Positions 34,122 to 46,270 of a stretch of 64,000 bases of DNA are shown in pieces. Every line of letters begins with the position of its first letter. Position 1 is the stretch's first letter. Source of the DNA: Chaetorhynchus papuensis (Eukaryota; Chordata; Aves; Passeriformes; Rhipiduridae); the NCBI GenBank assembly GCA_013396525.1, contig VWYX01000717.1:364447-428446 (forward strand). Direction: 5' to 3'. The notes below the pieces were generated by a model. It was not told the DNA's origin. It made no database searches and saw only the letters and a list, made by a program, of their open reading frames with translations. The translations under genes and the position numbers were made by a program.

Positions 34122-34440
34122 GGTCCCCGAGCGGAGCGGCCGCCATCCCCTCCCTCAGCCAAGCATCCTCCATCCCCGGCTGAGCCGAAGTGGCCGCCGC
34201 CCGCCGCTAGAGGCTGCTCCACTCCTCATTAAATAAACACAAACAGCAATTAACGCACGGCGTCCCGAACGGGAAGGCTTCGACCTCCCGCTTCCCACAC
34301 ACCAGAAAGGTGCGCCACATCTCCGAGATCTGATGGCCGCGACGAGTTTTTGGTGTACAGCGCGAGTTCTGCTCCGAGGGGCCAGCAATCCCCGGTGGCT
34401 TTGCCAGGCAGAGCCCCGCAAAAAACGCATCTCCACAGGT
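34115..34440. promoter_or_regulatory. CpG-rich patch beside the minisatellite
   Basis: About 25 CpG in 300 bp, including GGCCGCCATC at 34,138-34,147 (a YY1-type core on the minus strand) and GTGGCCGCCGCCCGCCGC near 34,190. On the minus strand an ATG at 34,173 has a strong context (G at -3, G at +4) and opens toward the minisatellite. This could be a promoter region, but no transcript evidence is visible in the sequence alone. Confidence 0.4.
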
Positions 34441-35354
34441 GCCCCTTGTCCTCTCACGGGGAGGTTTGCAGAGGTTTTGTTTGTGAGGTGAGTTCCTTTG
34501 TCTGGCAGGAACAGCCACGCGTGGTGTTGGTCAGGCAGCACCTCAGAAATTCATTCCCTTTTGGAAAAAACCCCAACAGCAAACAGCCCAGGGTTGAGAC
34601 GTTCAGGTAGCAGCGGCACCGGTGCCGCACTCACCGTGCCAGGCTCAGCACCATCGGTGCTGGATGTTCTCATAAGCTGCACCAAAAGTGCAGTGGTTGT
34701 TGTTAATCTCGAGTGGCCGCTCTCACAAAACAATACACAACTTCACCCAAGCGTGCTGCTGTCGCTGTCTGCCTGGCACCTCGGGGTTTTATGGGCTCTG
34801 CATCTACACTAAGTAAATATCAGCATTTTCACCAGCCTCCTTCCTCCTCTCCCCAAAGCTCAGGCTCTATTTCCGTTCCCCCCACTGCTTTCTTCCACCA
34901 CCAACTTCATCTTATTATTTTGCAAAATTATAGCCTTGTTGTAAACCTGGAATTCTGAGCTAAGGAGAGCCCCTAGCAGCAACACTCATATTTTTTATTT
35001 TGTATTTTTCACCAGTGATGTTGGTCCAGGGTTGGTTTTATTATTACTACTATTTTTTAAAAACACTGCTCTGGAAGGATAAAGCTGGAAAGCCCTATCT
35101 ATTTCCTGGAAAAGCCAGTTCCTGTCTGTCAGTATCTGTCATGCCGTGTACGCTGCGATTTAAAAACAGCTACAGCAATGCACAGACCAGGCTAGAGAAG
35201 GGATTTCTTTCACTCTAATTCCCATATTCAGTGGCCTACGGTATTTCTTGTTTAGTCCCTGTGCATGGGAAAGCTAAACAAGAAATAAACATCAAAGAAG
35301 TGCTGGAATCCCATTTTTGCACCCTGGTTTTTTTTTTTGGAGTGGTCCTCAGCA
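34441..35354. other. Unique noncoding DNA
   Basis: No recognised feature. Open frames are short. Confidence 0.5.
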
Positions 35355-35430
35355 GGGCCAGGAGTTGGGTTTGGTGATGCTCATGGGTCCCTTCCAAGTC
35401 AGGATATTTTGTGGGTCTGTGATTCTATGA
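35355..35430 (+). mobile_element. CR1 LINE 3' end
   Basis: GGAGTTGGGTTTGGTGATGC, CATGGGTCCCTTCCAAGTC, AGGATATTTTG and GTGATTCTATGA match the CR1 3' terminus. Only about 75 bp remain. Confidence 0.88.
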
Positions 35431-37501
35431 CAGGGAGATGTAACTGCATCCACACCAAGTGGCTCGGGGTTTGAGGTTGCATCTGGCCACCAGTCCCAGC
35501 CCTGAGCATGCTGCTCCCATGCTGGGATGATGCTGACTCCAGTTCCCAGCCAGCTTTTCTCCCAGAAATGCTCATGGACGAGGTGGGCCTCACTTGCCCT
35601 CTTGGCTAATGGGTGCAGAATGGAGCCCAGGGCTGGTACTGCCAGACAGGCATCCCTTCCTTTCTTCCTTCCTTCCCTGGATGCTGCTTCTGCCTTGTGG
35701 AATATTCCCCTTGTCTTCCTTTTCTCTTGTCTGGAAAACCCTCCTGTAGCATTTACTGGTTTTATAGCTTTTTACGGGGCAGGCAGCTCTGTAATTTCAT
35801 TTCTGCTCCATAATCAATGTTAATTCTCATCTTATGCTTTTAAAAACCTACAAGCTCTACTCTTTCAAACTCTGCAAAATGCCATTAGTGTGTCTTGGGA
35901 TGATCCTGTTTTGCTTACAGATCCCTTGCCATTGTAAGCCTCTGTGTTTCGATGGTACAGTTACCAGAAAATGGATTAAAATTAAACGAACATATTGCTT
36001 TGTTTATTTGTTTTTAATGAAAGCTGTTTTGCAATTAGCTCTTTATTTGATCAAAGATTGCCTCTGAGTTAATTGTGTGGTTTTGCCCAGTCTATGATTC
36101 TTCCTCTGAGATAACTGGGTCAAGTTTTGTTTACGTTGTGACCCACAAAAACTTCGTGGAAAACAGCACTTTGTTCTCTTTCCTGGGACCAGAGCAGCAC
36201 ATGGAGATATGCCTGTAAATTGAATTAAAAGCACAACTGTTGTGTAGAGTTAGGTGATGTCAGCATGTCTCACTTTTTCAAGAGAATTTTCATCCCCTGC
36301 TCCAGCTGCCATGCCTCTTTGGGGTACACACTGGATGAAGGTTACAGGCTTTGGTAGAGGCAGGATGCTGCCCACAAATTGCGTGTGCTGCTTGTTGATG
36401 TGTGTGTGCTGGAGAATCTCTGCTTTGGGCTGTCTCAGTTTGGAAACTCTTACAGCCATTTTCTAAGTGCTGTTCCACCTTGTTTTGCAGTGTTGTGCCA
36501 AGCCTCAGACCACTCCTCTTCCAGCCTTCTCCACGTTCATTTCCATCGTGGGCTCCTTCCTCATCACACAGCTTTGAAAAGGTGAGAACAACTCCTGAGG
36601 CATGGCTGATACCAGCCATGCCCCAAACACTCGTCACTACGAGAGGTCATTACAAGCCCTGCACTCGATATCCTCCCCGTGGCCCTGGTGGGGCCATTGT
36701 CACCGGGGTCACTGTCCAGTGCTGCCCTGGAGACCATCATTTAGAGTTAGTTTTTCCCACAGCAGCTCTGTAGAGAGGATTCACAGCCTGGCGATCTCTG
36801 CCAGGAGAGCTCGGCTCTCCGTTGGGATGGACAGAGCCACAGAGAAATTGATGCAGAGGTTTGAAGAGCTGTGCTAAGCAGAGATGAATCCGACCCTGAG
36901 TGTCTCTCTAGATGTTCCTTTGGCAATTAATAGCAGGTTTTGTCCCCAGTCCTTGGTGCAGTGGCTCTGTCGGGTCCCTCGCCGGGCTCTGCGGTGACGC
37001 AGCGAGGGTGTTTTGCAGAGACAATGTCTGGCTTTGCATCCGTGCCTCTTAGGAGACAGTGCCTAGGATGCCTCTTTGGCCTGTGTTTCGCATTGTTCCG
37101 TGTGAATTACAGGATGTGATGATTGAAATCTGCTGCCTGGGATCTGAGATGAATTGTTTGCTTTCTCAGGAAGCCTCACGCTTGTCCGTCACCTTCCCCT
37201 TTGCACACACACCCCTGTGCGTGCGCTCACACGGACACACGGGGCTGCGTCGCATGGCAAATTGCTTATACACATGTAAGCAAATATCTTCTCAAATCAT
37301 CTCTTATCGCCAAGTGGGGTGTGGTGCTTGTTGTTCAAGGGGTTGAGGTTGCCTTTCAATCTGCCAGGGCCAGCCTGACACCAAAAATAAACAGCATAAG
37401 CCTGGAACGGTTGTCACAAGGGGCAGAGAGAACTTGTCAGGCAGGAGTGTGTGAGCCGGCAAGATGATAATGTGGCATGACACTTCTGAAATGAGACACC
37501 G
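35431..37501. other. Unique noncoding DNA
   Basis: AT-richer at 35,820-36,100. Overlapping open frames at 36.3-36.9 kb are unsupported. No repeat recognised. Confidence 0.5.
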
Positions 37502-37515
37502 GTTGCCATGGTGAG
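37502..37515 (+). promoter_or_regulatory. RFX X-box-like site
   Basis: GTTGCCATGGTGAG matches the RFX X-box palindrome in all but the last positions, the best of the two RFX-like matches in the window. No promoter or exon is seen next to it. Confidence 0.35.
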
Positions 37516-38740
37516 GAGTCAGGAGGGACTATCTCTCCAGAGGCTGAAATAAAACTTTTTTTTTTTGATGTTTTTTTTTAATTTAGATCATGTAACTGAG
37601 TGGCTGGACCCTTTTTTTTTTCCTTCCTTTTTTTTCCCCCTCTCTTTACTTGTTGTCGTCGTCTTTGGCTGCTGGCAGAGTTCACTTTGGGAAGAAAGGG
37701 CTCGGGGTCCGGAGCAGCCCCAGCTGTAACCCCCCTCGCTCCACCACTTCCAGCGTGCTGAGAGGTTACTTAGTTCCATGCCCAGTCAATTATGCTCCTT
37801 GCTAACTCTGCTTGCATTTTCCACTTGAGTCCATCATAGTTTAAACCAGTTAAAAATGATTCCCTCTGTTCTGAAAAACAGTTAATCAATAACACCCTGA
37901 GAATATTTCTTGCCTTCGTTTTCTTTTCCTGACCAGTCTACTCAGGGTACCCGTCACCTTGTTAATATATATTAAAAATGCAGCCTGTGAAGGATTATAC
38001 ACAATATCCTTCTTGGACTTTTCATATTAAAGGAGGATGTGAATGTGTGTGCATCTCTGAGTGGTAAAAGGAACCTGAAGATGAGAATGATGCAAAGCAA
38101 TTGTCCTTGTGGTCTTGTAAATGGAATAGGATGTTTAAAAGTAATTTTGGCTTTGTTTGCAGTTTGAATACAGCACAAAACCAAATGTATTTTTCATGTC
38201 CCTCCCTGCAGAAATGGACAATGAAAGGGCTGGTTCTGGGGTATGGAGTGTTCTAACTCTGTGGTGCTTTTTGGTTGATCACGGTCTTGAAGCAGGTATC
38301 CAATGTCTGGATAAATCTGCCGGTAAACAATAGGCAGCCAATTCCAGTGCCTGGATGAGGACAAAAACGCTCAGCAAAGAAGGACAAATGCACCAATTTC
38401 TGCCAATTCCGACATCACCTGAGGGCAAGTTTAGCTCGTGCTGATGCACACGCAGCACCAGGGCTTTGCCAGGTGTCATCTCCAATCGGTTGTGTGTGGA
38501 AGGTGCTAAAATGCAAGGGATATTTTTTTGTGTGGGTGCTGGAGTGAGCTGAGTTCGATGAGTCATTGCTGAGTGCACATAGAGAAGTCAATGCAGAGCA
38601 GGTGGTACTGGCAATTTCTAACTGAAAGGCGGGAAGTCAATCATGGAGACCCCACTACAGCCTACACTGCATGGAGACACTTTGTACCACAGTAAAATTC
38701 CTGGGGAGCTGGGAACAGGGGTGTGTCTATAGCTAATGAG
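37516..38740. other. Unique noncoding DNA with T-rich part
   Basis: T-rich low-complexity at 37,555-37,640. AT-rich, possibly regulatory parts at 37,780-37,990. A short (CA)n lies at 38,751-38,761. No gene recognised. Confidence 0.5.
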
Positions 38741-39350
38741 GACATTGATACACACACACACATTGCAAATGAGGCTCCCCTTTACCAGCACATTTAAATT
38801 GTGCTCATTTGCTTTGGTATTGAAACAGTTACACCAGGGCAGTGAACATGTGATTATGTTTTTCTCGCCTATTAAAATCCCTATACGAGCCCGTGCTGAT
38901 TAGAGATCCTATTGTGTGTATTTAGGGGGAAAAAAGGCTCTGTAGTGGCTATGGATGAGACAGAGTGTGTTCTAGGAGTCAGAGGATGCCCTGTAATTTA
39001 TGAGAGACAAAGAGGTACATTAGATATTGTTAGAATACATAATAATCCCCTGGCAATAATTTATTCGGCTTGCAGGGTTAGGATCTCCATAATTCTTGGT
39101 TGCACTCTATTGAAGACTGCTGATGCTGATTATATATTTTTGTGTACATTAGAGGTACCTGTGAATATATGGATACTGCTCTTGCCTCCTGCTACCTCAC
39201 TACTCACAGAGCTGCCAGTGGGACTATATCGTGTGGTCCATTTGTCTAAATGGTCCAGGCAAGTGCATCAGCTGTATTGTCTTCTTGTCAGTGGTTCTCT
39301 GAGACTTTGGGCCATAAAATGATCCTCTGCAGATTTCACCTGCTTTTCTC
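38741..39350. promoter_or_regulatory. Candidate conserved noncoding element with an open frame
   Basis: AT-rich, high-complexity block with CATTTAAATTGTGC, CCTATTAAAATCCC and ATAATAATCCCCTGG. A plus-strand frame is open from an ATG at 38,951 to a stop at 39,320-39,322 (about 123 codons), long for AT-rich DNA. The product resembles no family I know and lacks domain features, so I favour a noncoding element. Confidence 0.35.
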
Positions 39351-42089
39351 ACACTATTAGGTCACCCCTGGCTCTGGGGTGACACAAACATCAGCAGGAA
39401 GCCGTGGGCTTCAACATGACATGCTGTCCCTCTGCAAGTACAGACAAACCAGGCTGATGTTCCCCTGGAAATTTTAAACTGGGAACTCAAACCTGATTCA
39501 TTTGTTGGTGGGATGGGGTGGGGTGCTCTTGACTGAGAGAAAAGAGTGGAGGAAATGGAAAATTCGAAACTTTCCTTCCCCCCAGAACTCAGTGACTTTT
39601 CATAAATTTTTTGCTCTGAAATCACTTTATGATTCCACCTGTAAGGTCATTTCCAAGTGATTTATTACCACCTGACAGTCCACTCCAGGATTTTTGGTGA
39701 CACTACACGGGTCTTTTGAGCTTTATGTTCAAATTTAATGGTGGTCACTGCAGCCAGATGGATGAAAAATACCCATTTCTTCACCACAGTTTCTTGTATT
39801 GGCCTCGGGGATTAGAAAAGTAGGTCTTTTATTTAGTTACACTGTCAGCAGCAATTTGTATGTGAGTTCAATTGCTTGGTTTGGAGTTCAAATATTCCGG
39901 TCTGAATACAGCTGTGTGGGCTCATAAAGCATCCTGAAATCTGCTCTGCTCTGTGCCCCACGTCTGCACAGGGGATTGTAGTGGTCACTGCTGGGTGGAA
40001 ACACAGAGGATGAGTTGAAAGGAAAGTCAGGGAAGAAAATAAATCCTTTTTGATGGAACAACAGGGAGATCTGGGTGTGCACGGGTCAGAACCTCGCTGA
40101 GGGCAGCACAGACCTTCCATGGGTGGGTGTGTTCTGTTCACATCCTCCTTAAGAATCGTGGTGAGGAAGGGGTTAAAACTGTTTAACTATAAGGGCTTTT
40201 TTGTGCATATTAATTGGGCATTGCTCTATTTTATCACTGTAGTGCACTTTGCACACCAGTTTTAAAAACGCTCTGAGTAATGTTTGCTATGCTTCCTGCA
40301 ACCTAATCTGCCAAATAATTTAGGTTATCCATGCCATGGAATTGACTTAGCACTGGCGTAGAAATTAGCCCTGAAGTGCGGGAAGATCTCAGAGCTGCTG
40401 ATTAGGGGTGTCTGATAAGAGCACAGGCCTATAACGATTTTGTACAATGTTTTCCTATGATGGTTCTTCTGGTTTTGAAGGCAGTCAGCATTTTGATCAT
40501 GGAGATGCACATTTGATCGTCGCCACCAGGAAAGAGCCACTGGAAAAGCCACTCTGGCAGGCTGTGCTTTGCAAGGCTCCAGCATTAAACAGCAGATCCT
40601 TGCAGCAGAGCTGTGCCTGTGGCCTCGAGTCAGGCAAGGTCACTCATCACGTGGCAGTAAAAGACCTAAAAGTTGGTTTTTTCCCCCCTTCCTGATTTCC
40701 CAGGTGGTGCAAGGGCACTGTGGCCTCTCTGCAGTTGGGTTACGTTTGTCTGTTCAATCCACCTCTAGATCTTCATCTCCTGTTTCAGGGCAATATTCCT
40801 TTCCATTAATTCCAGCTTTCTTTTTTTAGTGAATCTGCAGTAAACCTTGATGGTGTGTCTCTTTGAGAGTGCCTGGTTTTTGCATAGGGCTGGCTGGAAT
40901 GTACCCTTCCTGCTGAACCTCAATGCATCTAATCAACTTCTGTGGTACAGGGTTCCACGGGATAATTAGGAATGAGCAGAGAAGAAGTGATCTGGAAATT
41001 ATTATATGCCTTCTTGAAGGACTTTCTGTGGAAGGAGATTTTTTTTTTCTTGAACAGAGCATTAAAATCTACAAAATTCTTCCGCAGGGAATTTTCCACG
41101 TTTTCTTTTTCCACACTCTTGTCTTCCTTTCCTCTGGCCAAAGCACATACCACAGCATTTGCATGTGCTGTTGCAGCACACAGCTCTTCTGATCCCACAT
41201 CAGGTGTCAAATCTTTAATATGATTTCCTACATGTTTGACTAATCAATGCAGAACATCATCATGAAAGATAATTTTACCCTCTGGCACTTCAGGGACAGG
41301 ATAATGAGGCCTGGTGTTTTCCATTTTTTATTCTTCCACAAGAATCTACATTTTTTAGTCCCAGCTAATTGATTTAAGTTCATGGAGGAAGGGGTTTTTT
41401 TCCCTTTTGCTTCCAGTATCTCGGATATTAATGGATTCTAGTGAGCTGGCAGAGCTGTGTGATCAGTATGTTTAGAGATTCAATATACTGCCATTCTGAC
41501 CTTTCAGAAGCCAGGGGAAAAACATCAGGCCCAGCATGTTGATCCCACATGAACACTGAAATCTCAGGCAGCTCACATTGCAGTGAGAAGTGGGAGATGT
41601 GAGGCAGAGGTGGAAGGCAGAGCGGTGGAAACAGAGACTTCCAGAAGAGCTGGGCACCCAGGCATTGCCCTGGAGAGCCTGGACAGGGAACATGGCACGG
41701 CACTGTGAGTGATAAACCGTGGAGCTTCTGCTCCCCTGGCTCCAGCAGGGACTCATCATCCCCTTGCTTTCAGCAGGCTGTGAAGCCTTTGTGACAAAAA
41801 GCTGGTCAGGTACCTCACTGATCGTCTGTGGAGCTGAAGGAAAGGGACAGAGCCCTCTCCAGCAGGAGCTGGAGTCCATTCACCTCAGCAAAAATGTGTC
41901 TTAGTCTAAATATCCTTCCCAGAGACAATGGGAGTTGGCAAGTAAAAAGCTGTTTCGCTTACTGATGTGACTGATCAAACATTTCCCAGCCAGTGATATT
42001 GTCACTGTTGGCCATGGATCCACTAAATCCACTGGATGAGACCCAAAAGGGAGTATATTCCTGCTGCACCATGTACCTGAGGCTCTAAA
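39351..42089. other. Unique noncoding DNA
   Basis: AT-richer parts at 40,140-40,460 could be regulatory. Open frames are short. No transposon wording found. Confidence 0.5.
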
Positions 42090-42560
42090 AATTGTGAGCT
42101 AGACATGTTTTTATGAATAATCCGTATATTTCTTCGGTATTTTACCACCATTAACTAAAGTTATTCTTGTATTATTTTTTTTTTTTTTTTTAGGGATGGC
42201 AGCAGCTTATGACAGATTTGTTTAGGGTTAGCCCTATACATAAATTAAGTGGCAGATAAAATTTAATTTTTCTTATAAGAAAAGCCTATAGCTCCTTAAA
42301 TTGCTCATTTAACATCACTGAAAAGTAATACTCCACTTTAGAATGGACATCGTATTAACTTTAAAAGGCCTATTTAAAGTGACGGTTGTCAGTGAGTGAA
42401 AGCCAGATATGGTAATTTCGAGTTACAAATCAGAGTGAGGAAACTGGAGAATGGACAACCTTGTTAACACAAGCGCGACGGAGGAAGCACCGGGGTCAGA
42501 GTGCCAGCACGGAGAGGAATAAAGACACAGCACCAAAAATATGTCCTATAATTAGGGCAG
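42090..42560. promoter_or_regulatory. Candidate conserved noncoding element
   Basis: AT-rich block with TTAACTAAAG, AAATTTAATTTTTC and TATTAACTTTAAAAGG, containing a T run at 42,175-42,191. No coding frame or transposon explains it. Confidence 0.4.
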
Positions 42561-43563
42561 CTGTAAGAGTCAAGGTTGAAGATTCTTCACCATGACATGT
42601 CTGATATAGAAAAAGTGATAGCCAAGAGTAATCACTTACAGGCACTGAGCCTTAAAGGAGCAGCACTGCGCTACCCTGGCTGGGGCAGGCGAGCCTGGAA
42701 GACAAAGGATGGGGGCACGGGGTGACTCTGAGCAGTGGGAGTGGGGAAGGGGGTAGGGAGGAGCTGGAAATTTCAAGGGTCAACACTCAAAGGAACCAAA
42801 AACTAGAAAAAATTGCTCACTCGGCAGAGAGGTTTCTGATCACGGTGTGGAACAGTGGTGACTCTGAGAGAGGGGTGGGTTGTGTGGTCATGTATGGGGG
42901 GGGGGGGGGGTTTAGATCTGAGTGGATGGGCACAAAATTACCTCTGGGGGGACACCGGGGGGGGAAGGTGACAGGAGGAGGCTGGAACAGCGTGTTTGTA
43001 AATGGATGGACACAGGCAGGGGGAGAACAGAGCTGGGGAAGGGACAGTTTGGTGGGCACACAGCCACAGTCACTCAGGAGGCACAGAAAGGACCCAAACT
43101 CTGAGCAGCCAGTAATCAGGGGGCACACATCCCCTTGGATGGGCAGCAGAACATGGGATGTCTGGATGCTTCCTCCACCTCGGCCTTCCCCAGGGCCAGG
43201 TACTCGTGGAGGGGAGGGGCACAGGACACTGGGGTCTGGTCCAGACTCTCCAGGTCAGCCTGCAGGGATCTGCCCCTTCATTTGGGTGAGCAGTAAAACA
43301 GGAGCTGGAGCCAGCCTGCTGCACATCCCACACTCCCTATGGAAACCTTCATGGACACAGGGTATGGACACTGGAAAGGAGCAGGGAGCTTCCTTGGCAT
43401 CCTGGCCGAGGGAAGCTGGTGTGACCTGACCTGTGAGGCTTTGGGGAATGCTCTCTTGTCCTGACTGCAACGCTCAGAGGAACATCCCTGACAGACAGGT
43501 CAGAGTGGAGCAGGGGACAAGGCAACGTTTCCATTAGTGAAGAATAGCTCTGTATTCCAGTTT
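42561..43563. other. GC/G-rich unique DNA with a 15-G run
   Basis: A G run of 15 lies at 42,896-42,910, followed by more G-rich DNA. The plus-strand frame of 235 codons across this part reflects the G-rich, stop-poor composition and shows no domain. Confidence 0.5.
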
Positions 43564-43791
43564 TCAGGGAATTGCTTGGGATCTGTGGAAACCTTTCAGG
43601 CTTTCTGCCTCCTCCATGACCCCCTTTGGGTGGTGTAAAAGCCCCAGGAGGCTGTCACAGGAGAGGCCTTCTCCTCTTCTGCTGCCTTCTGCTGTATTTC
43701 CTCGGGGAACGATCCAGTCCAGGCAGTTAATGTGGAATGACATGGGCACATGCTTTTCCTCCTCAATTCCCACCTCCTCCATGGGATCCAT
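43564..43791 (-). other. Possible terminal exon, minus strand
   Basis: On the minus strand a pyrimidine tract ends in CTTTCAG immediately before an ATG (43,789-43,791), and the frame then stays open for 75 codons to a stop at 43,564. The predicted peptide is acidic at its start but matches no family I know. No polyadenylation signal is evident downstream. Treat as a lead only. Confidence 0.15.
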
Positions 43792-44430
43792 CTGAAAGAA
43801 TAAAGGAGATTCAGGCTGAACTAAGTGCCTTATCCCTAAACACCCTCTCGACACTAAAGGGTATTCCACGAGAACAGCTGTAATGTAACAGAACCCCCTT
43901 CCAGCTGAGCTCCCCTGTCCTTCATCGGGGGGCTGGAGCAGACACCCGGGGCCTCTGGGGGCCGGGCAGGGCTCGCTCTCCAACCCCACATTTCCGAATA
44001 ACCCACACCACCTCCGGGGACAAGCCTGCTCCTCACCTAGCCTGGATCCTTTCTCACGGTATTTAAAGGCTGGTAAGTAACAAGGATGAGCCCTTAAGAG
44101 AAGGACTCTCTGACCTTGCTTTAGGCTACTGCCTCCCACTGCTACTCCAGATCTGGTTACCTGATATCCACTTTTCCCTGCCAGCTCCTAGAGCCAAACC
44201 TTCCTTCAAGGGCAGGAGGATCAGCCTGCCCCTGTGGACGTCTCCAGCATCCATCCTTTGATTTCTAGCGTGCTCACCACGGGGTTCGAAGGCTGAAGAG
44301 AAGAAGAGCATTTCCTCTGCAGAAAAAGCCCTGGGAGCAGAGTCACTGTGGCACCGGACACGGAGTTTCCTGGCGGATCAAAGGCCAGGAGTCCTTCAGC
44401 CCCTTTGTCAGCCAGTTTATTTTGCCTTTG
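43792..44430. other. Unique noncoding DNA
   Basis: No recognised feature; open frame upstream of the acceptor-like site has no domain. Confidence 0.5.
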
Positions 44431-44950
44431 TCTTTGTCAACCTGTACTTGGGGTTGCTAATTCGATTTTCCATTGAGAGGTGTGGATATCTATATTATTT
44501 TCCTAAAACTCCAGAGAATATTATAAATTTCTTTTTATTGCTTCCAGCCATGTTATTTAAAGTAATTAACCTTAATTTATAAATTTTTATATCAAACTGC
44601 CTTTTAACTTTTAGAACTGGCAGGAGAAGTCCATTTCCCAGGGCTCCTAATAGTTCTCCATTTAATCAAAATTCATCCATCAGATTCCAGTGTTAAATCA
44701 TCTTTTAATTGGGAGTTACATTCTGGTTAATAGTTTTATAATTCGCCGCCTCTAATAGTTTTTACCACAGGGATCTACTCCATTTTTTCTCACTCTATTA
44801 TTCCTGGTGTTCAGCAGGGACATTTTAAAAACGTTCACTTCCCCTGCCTGTTCTTTGTGATCTCATTAATTCTTGATAGCAAGTTCCCTTTCTCCTCATT
44901 ACTGGAGCATAACTACCTTTATCACTAGGTGAAACCTTACTCATTTCTAC
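44431..44950. promoter_or_regulatory. AT-rich block, possible regulatory element
   Basis: Very AT-rich with repeated TAATAGTTTT/TTAATAG motifs (44,649-44,656, 44,728-44,737 and 44,754-44,762) and AGTAATTAACCTTAATTTAT near 44,561. Lower complexity than the other blocks, so the call is weaker. Confidence 0.28.
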
Positions 44951-45535
44951 AAGTGCTCTCCAATTTTATTTTTTTTTTCCTCCTCTTAAATAAAATAACA
45001 ATCTGCAATTTATTTCAGAAAATAATATTCTGTGTACTGTGTATGGCCATGGTGCTTGACATTGCAGAGATTTCAGAGCGGAGATTTTTGGGGCAAGAAC
45101 TTGCTCTAAGTTTGTGTTTGCAGTGCTTCTCCCAGCAGGGCCCTGACAGGAGCTGGGTTTTCTAGGAGATATTTCCAATTAAAAATATAAGCTACTGATA
45201 CTAATGGCATGAGAAAAGCAATGAATTGATTGACAGGAATGGCAGATCTTTTTGGAGGGGATCATTCCACGTGACCCACGTGCCTTTTGCCTGCCCTCAC
45301 GTTCTGCTGCAAGCGAGGAGCAGGACTGGGCCTCGGCATCGCCACATCAGGGGCTGGTTTTACTCCAGGTGAACTCCACTGTGTAACTGTGAGCCAGGGC
45401 CTCGCTGATGCAGCTCTGAGCAGTCAGGGCAGTGTTGCATTAGCTTGGGATCCTCCCCAAACCATAAAAACAGCCCAAGGAGAAGTAAATAACCTTGTAT
45501 ATGAGGCGGTAAAGCCAAGCTTGTTGTTTTTTTAA
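44951..45535. other. Unique noncoding DNA
   Basis: Mixed-composition spacer. No gene recognised. Confidence 0.5.
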
Positions 45536-46270
45536 AAAATGCCTAGAATTAGCGTAAAATTAAATTTGAAACCTTAATCCTCCAAGGGCTGATTCTCAAT
45601 TTGCAGATCCACAAAACCTCTGCAAATTACCCCACCAATCCTACTGACAGTCTTATAGGAATATGTTATATTGACTACCCGGAGTCAGGCTCTGCAAAGG
45701 AGAGCTCATTGTAAAGTGCCACTGGAGAGAGTGAGGAAAAACAATCTCCAAAGGTTTATATCTTAGTCCCTTGAACAGTCCCATAGAATCATTTCATATA
45801 TAACTTTCTATAAGAAAAATAGGATGGACAAGTGTAAACAGAATTATTATACAATTATAGTGGTCCTTGCAATAACTATAACACTGTCCACTGTAATTTT
45901 TATGTCTCCATAAACTAACAGCACTGCAGGATTCCTTTAGCCCTTCTCTCGCCCCACGTGGCAGTGTAATAACTTTTCCTGGTTAACGTATGCATCAGTG
46001 CAGTAATTTGATATGACAATGATTACAAAATACTCCAGCAGTTTTAATTGACTAGTGTTGAGATCATATCACCAGCAACAGACAAGATCTTATCTCGTGT
46101 ATGACTTCCATCCCGCCTGACTGGGACAATATTTATGTTAATCAGGGTCGCAGGCATTAGCCAAGTATTAAGTCCTCAGCTGTGCTAACTACATTTAGAT
46201 GCAAACAATAATTTCATAGACTGCTGGCCACCCTTTCCTATGTGTGTAGTAGTCGTAAACAAATAAATAT
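45536..46270. promoter_or_regulatory. Candidate conserved noncoding element (longest block)
   Basis: More than 700 bp of AT-rich, high-complexity DNA without transposon wording or a long open frame. Motifs include GAATTATTATACAATTATAG near 45,841, TTTTAATTGACTAGTG near 46,042 and GGTTAACGTATGCATC near 45,982. Composition fits a developmental enhancer. Confidence 0.45.

Noticed and set aside
42722..43429. 235-codon plus-strand frame as a gene
   Set aside because: G-rich, stop-poor DNA with a 15-G run inside the frame; no domain and no plausible codon pattern.
45780..45800. CR1-like CCATAGAATCATTT
   Set aside because: Only a short match; the following sequence does not continue as CR1.
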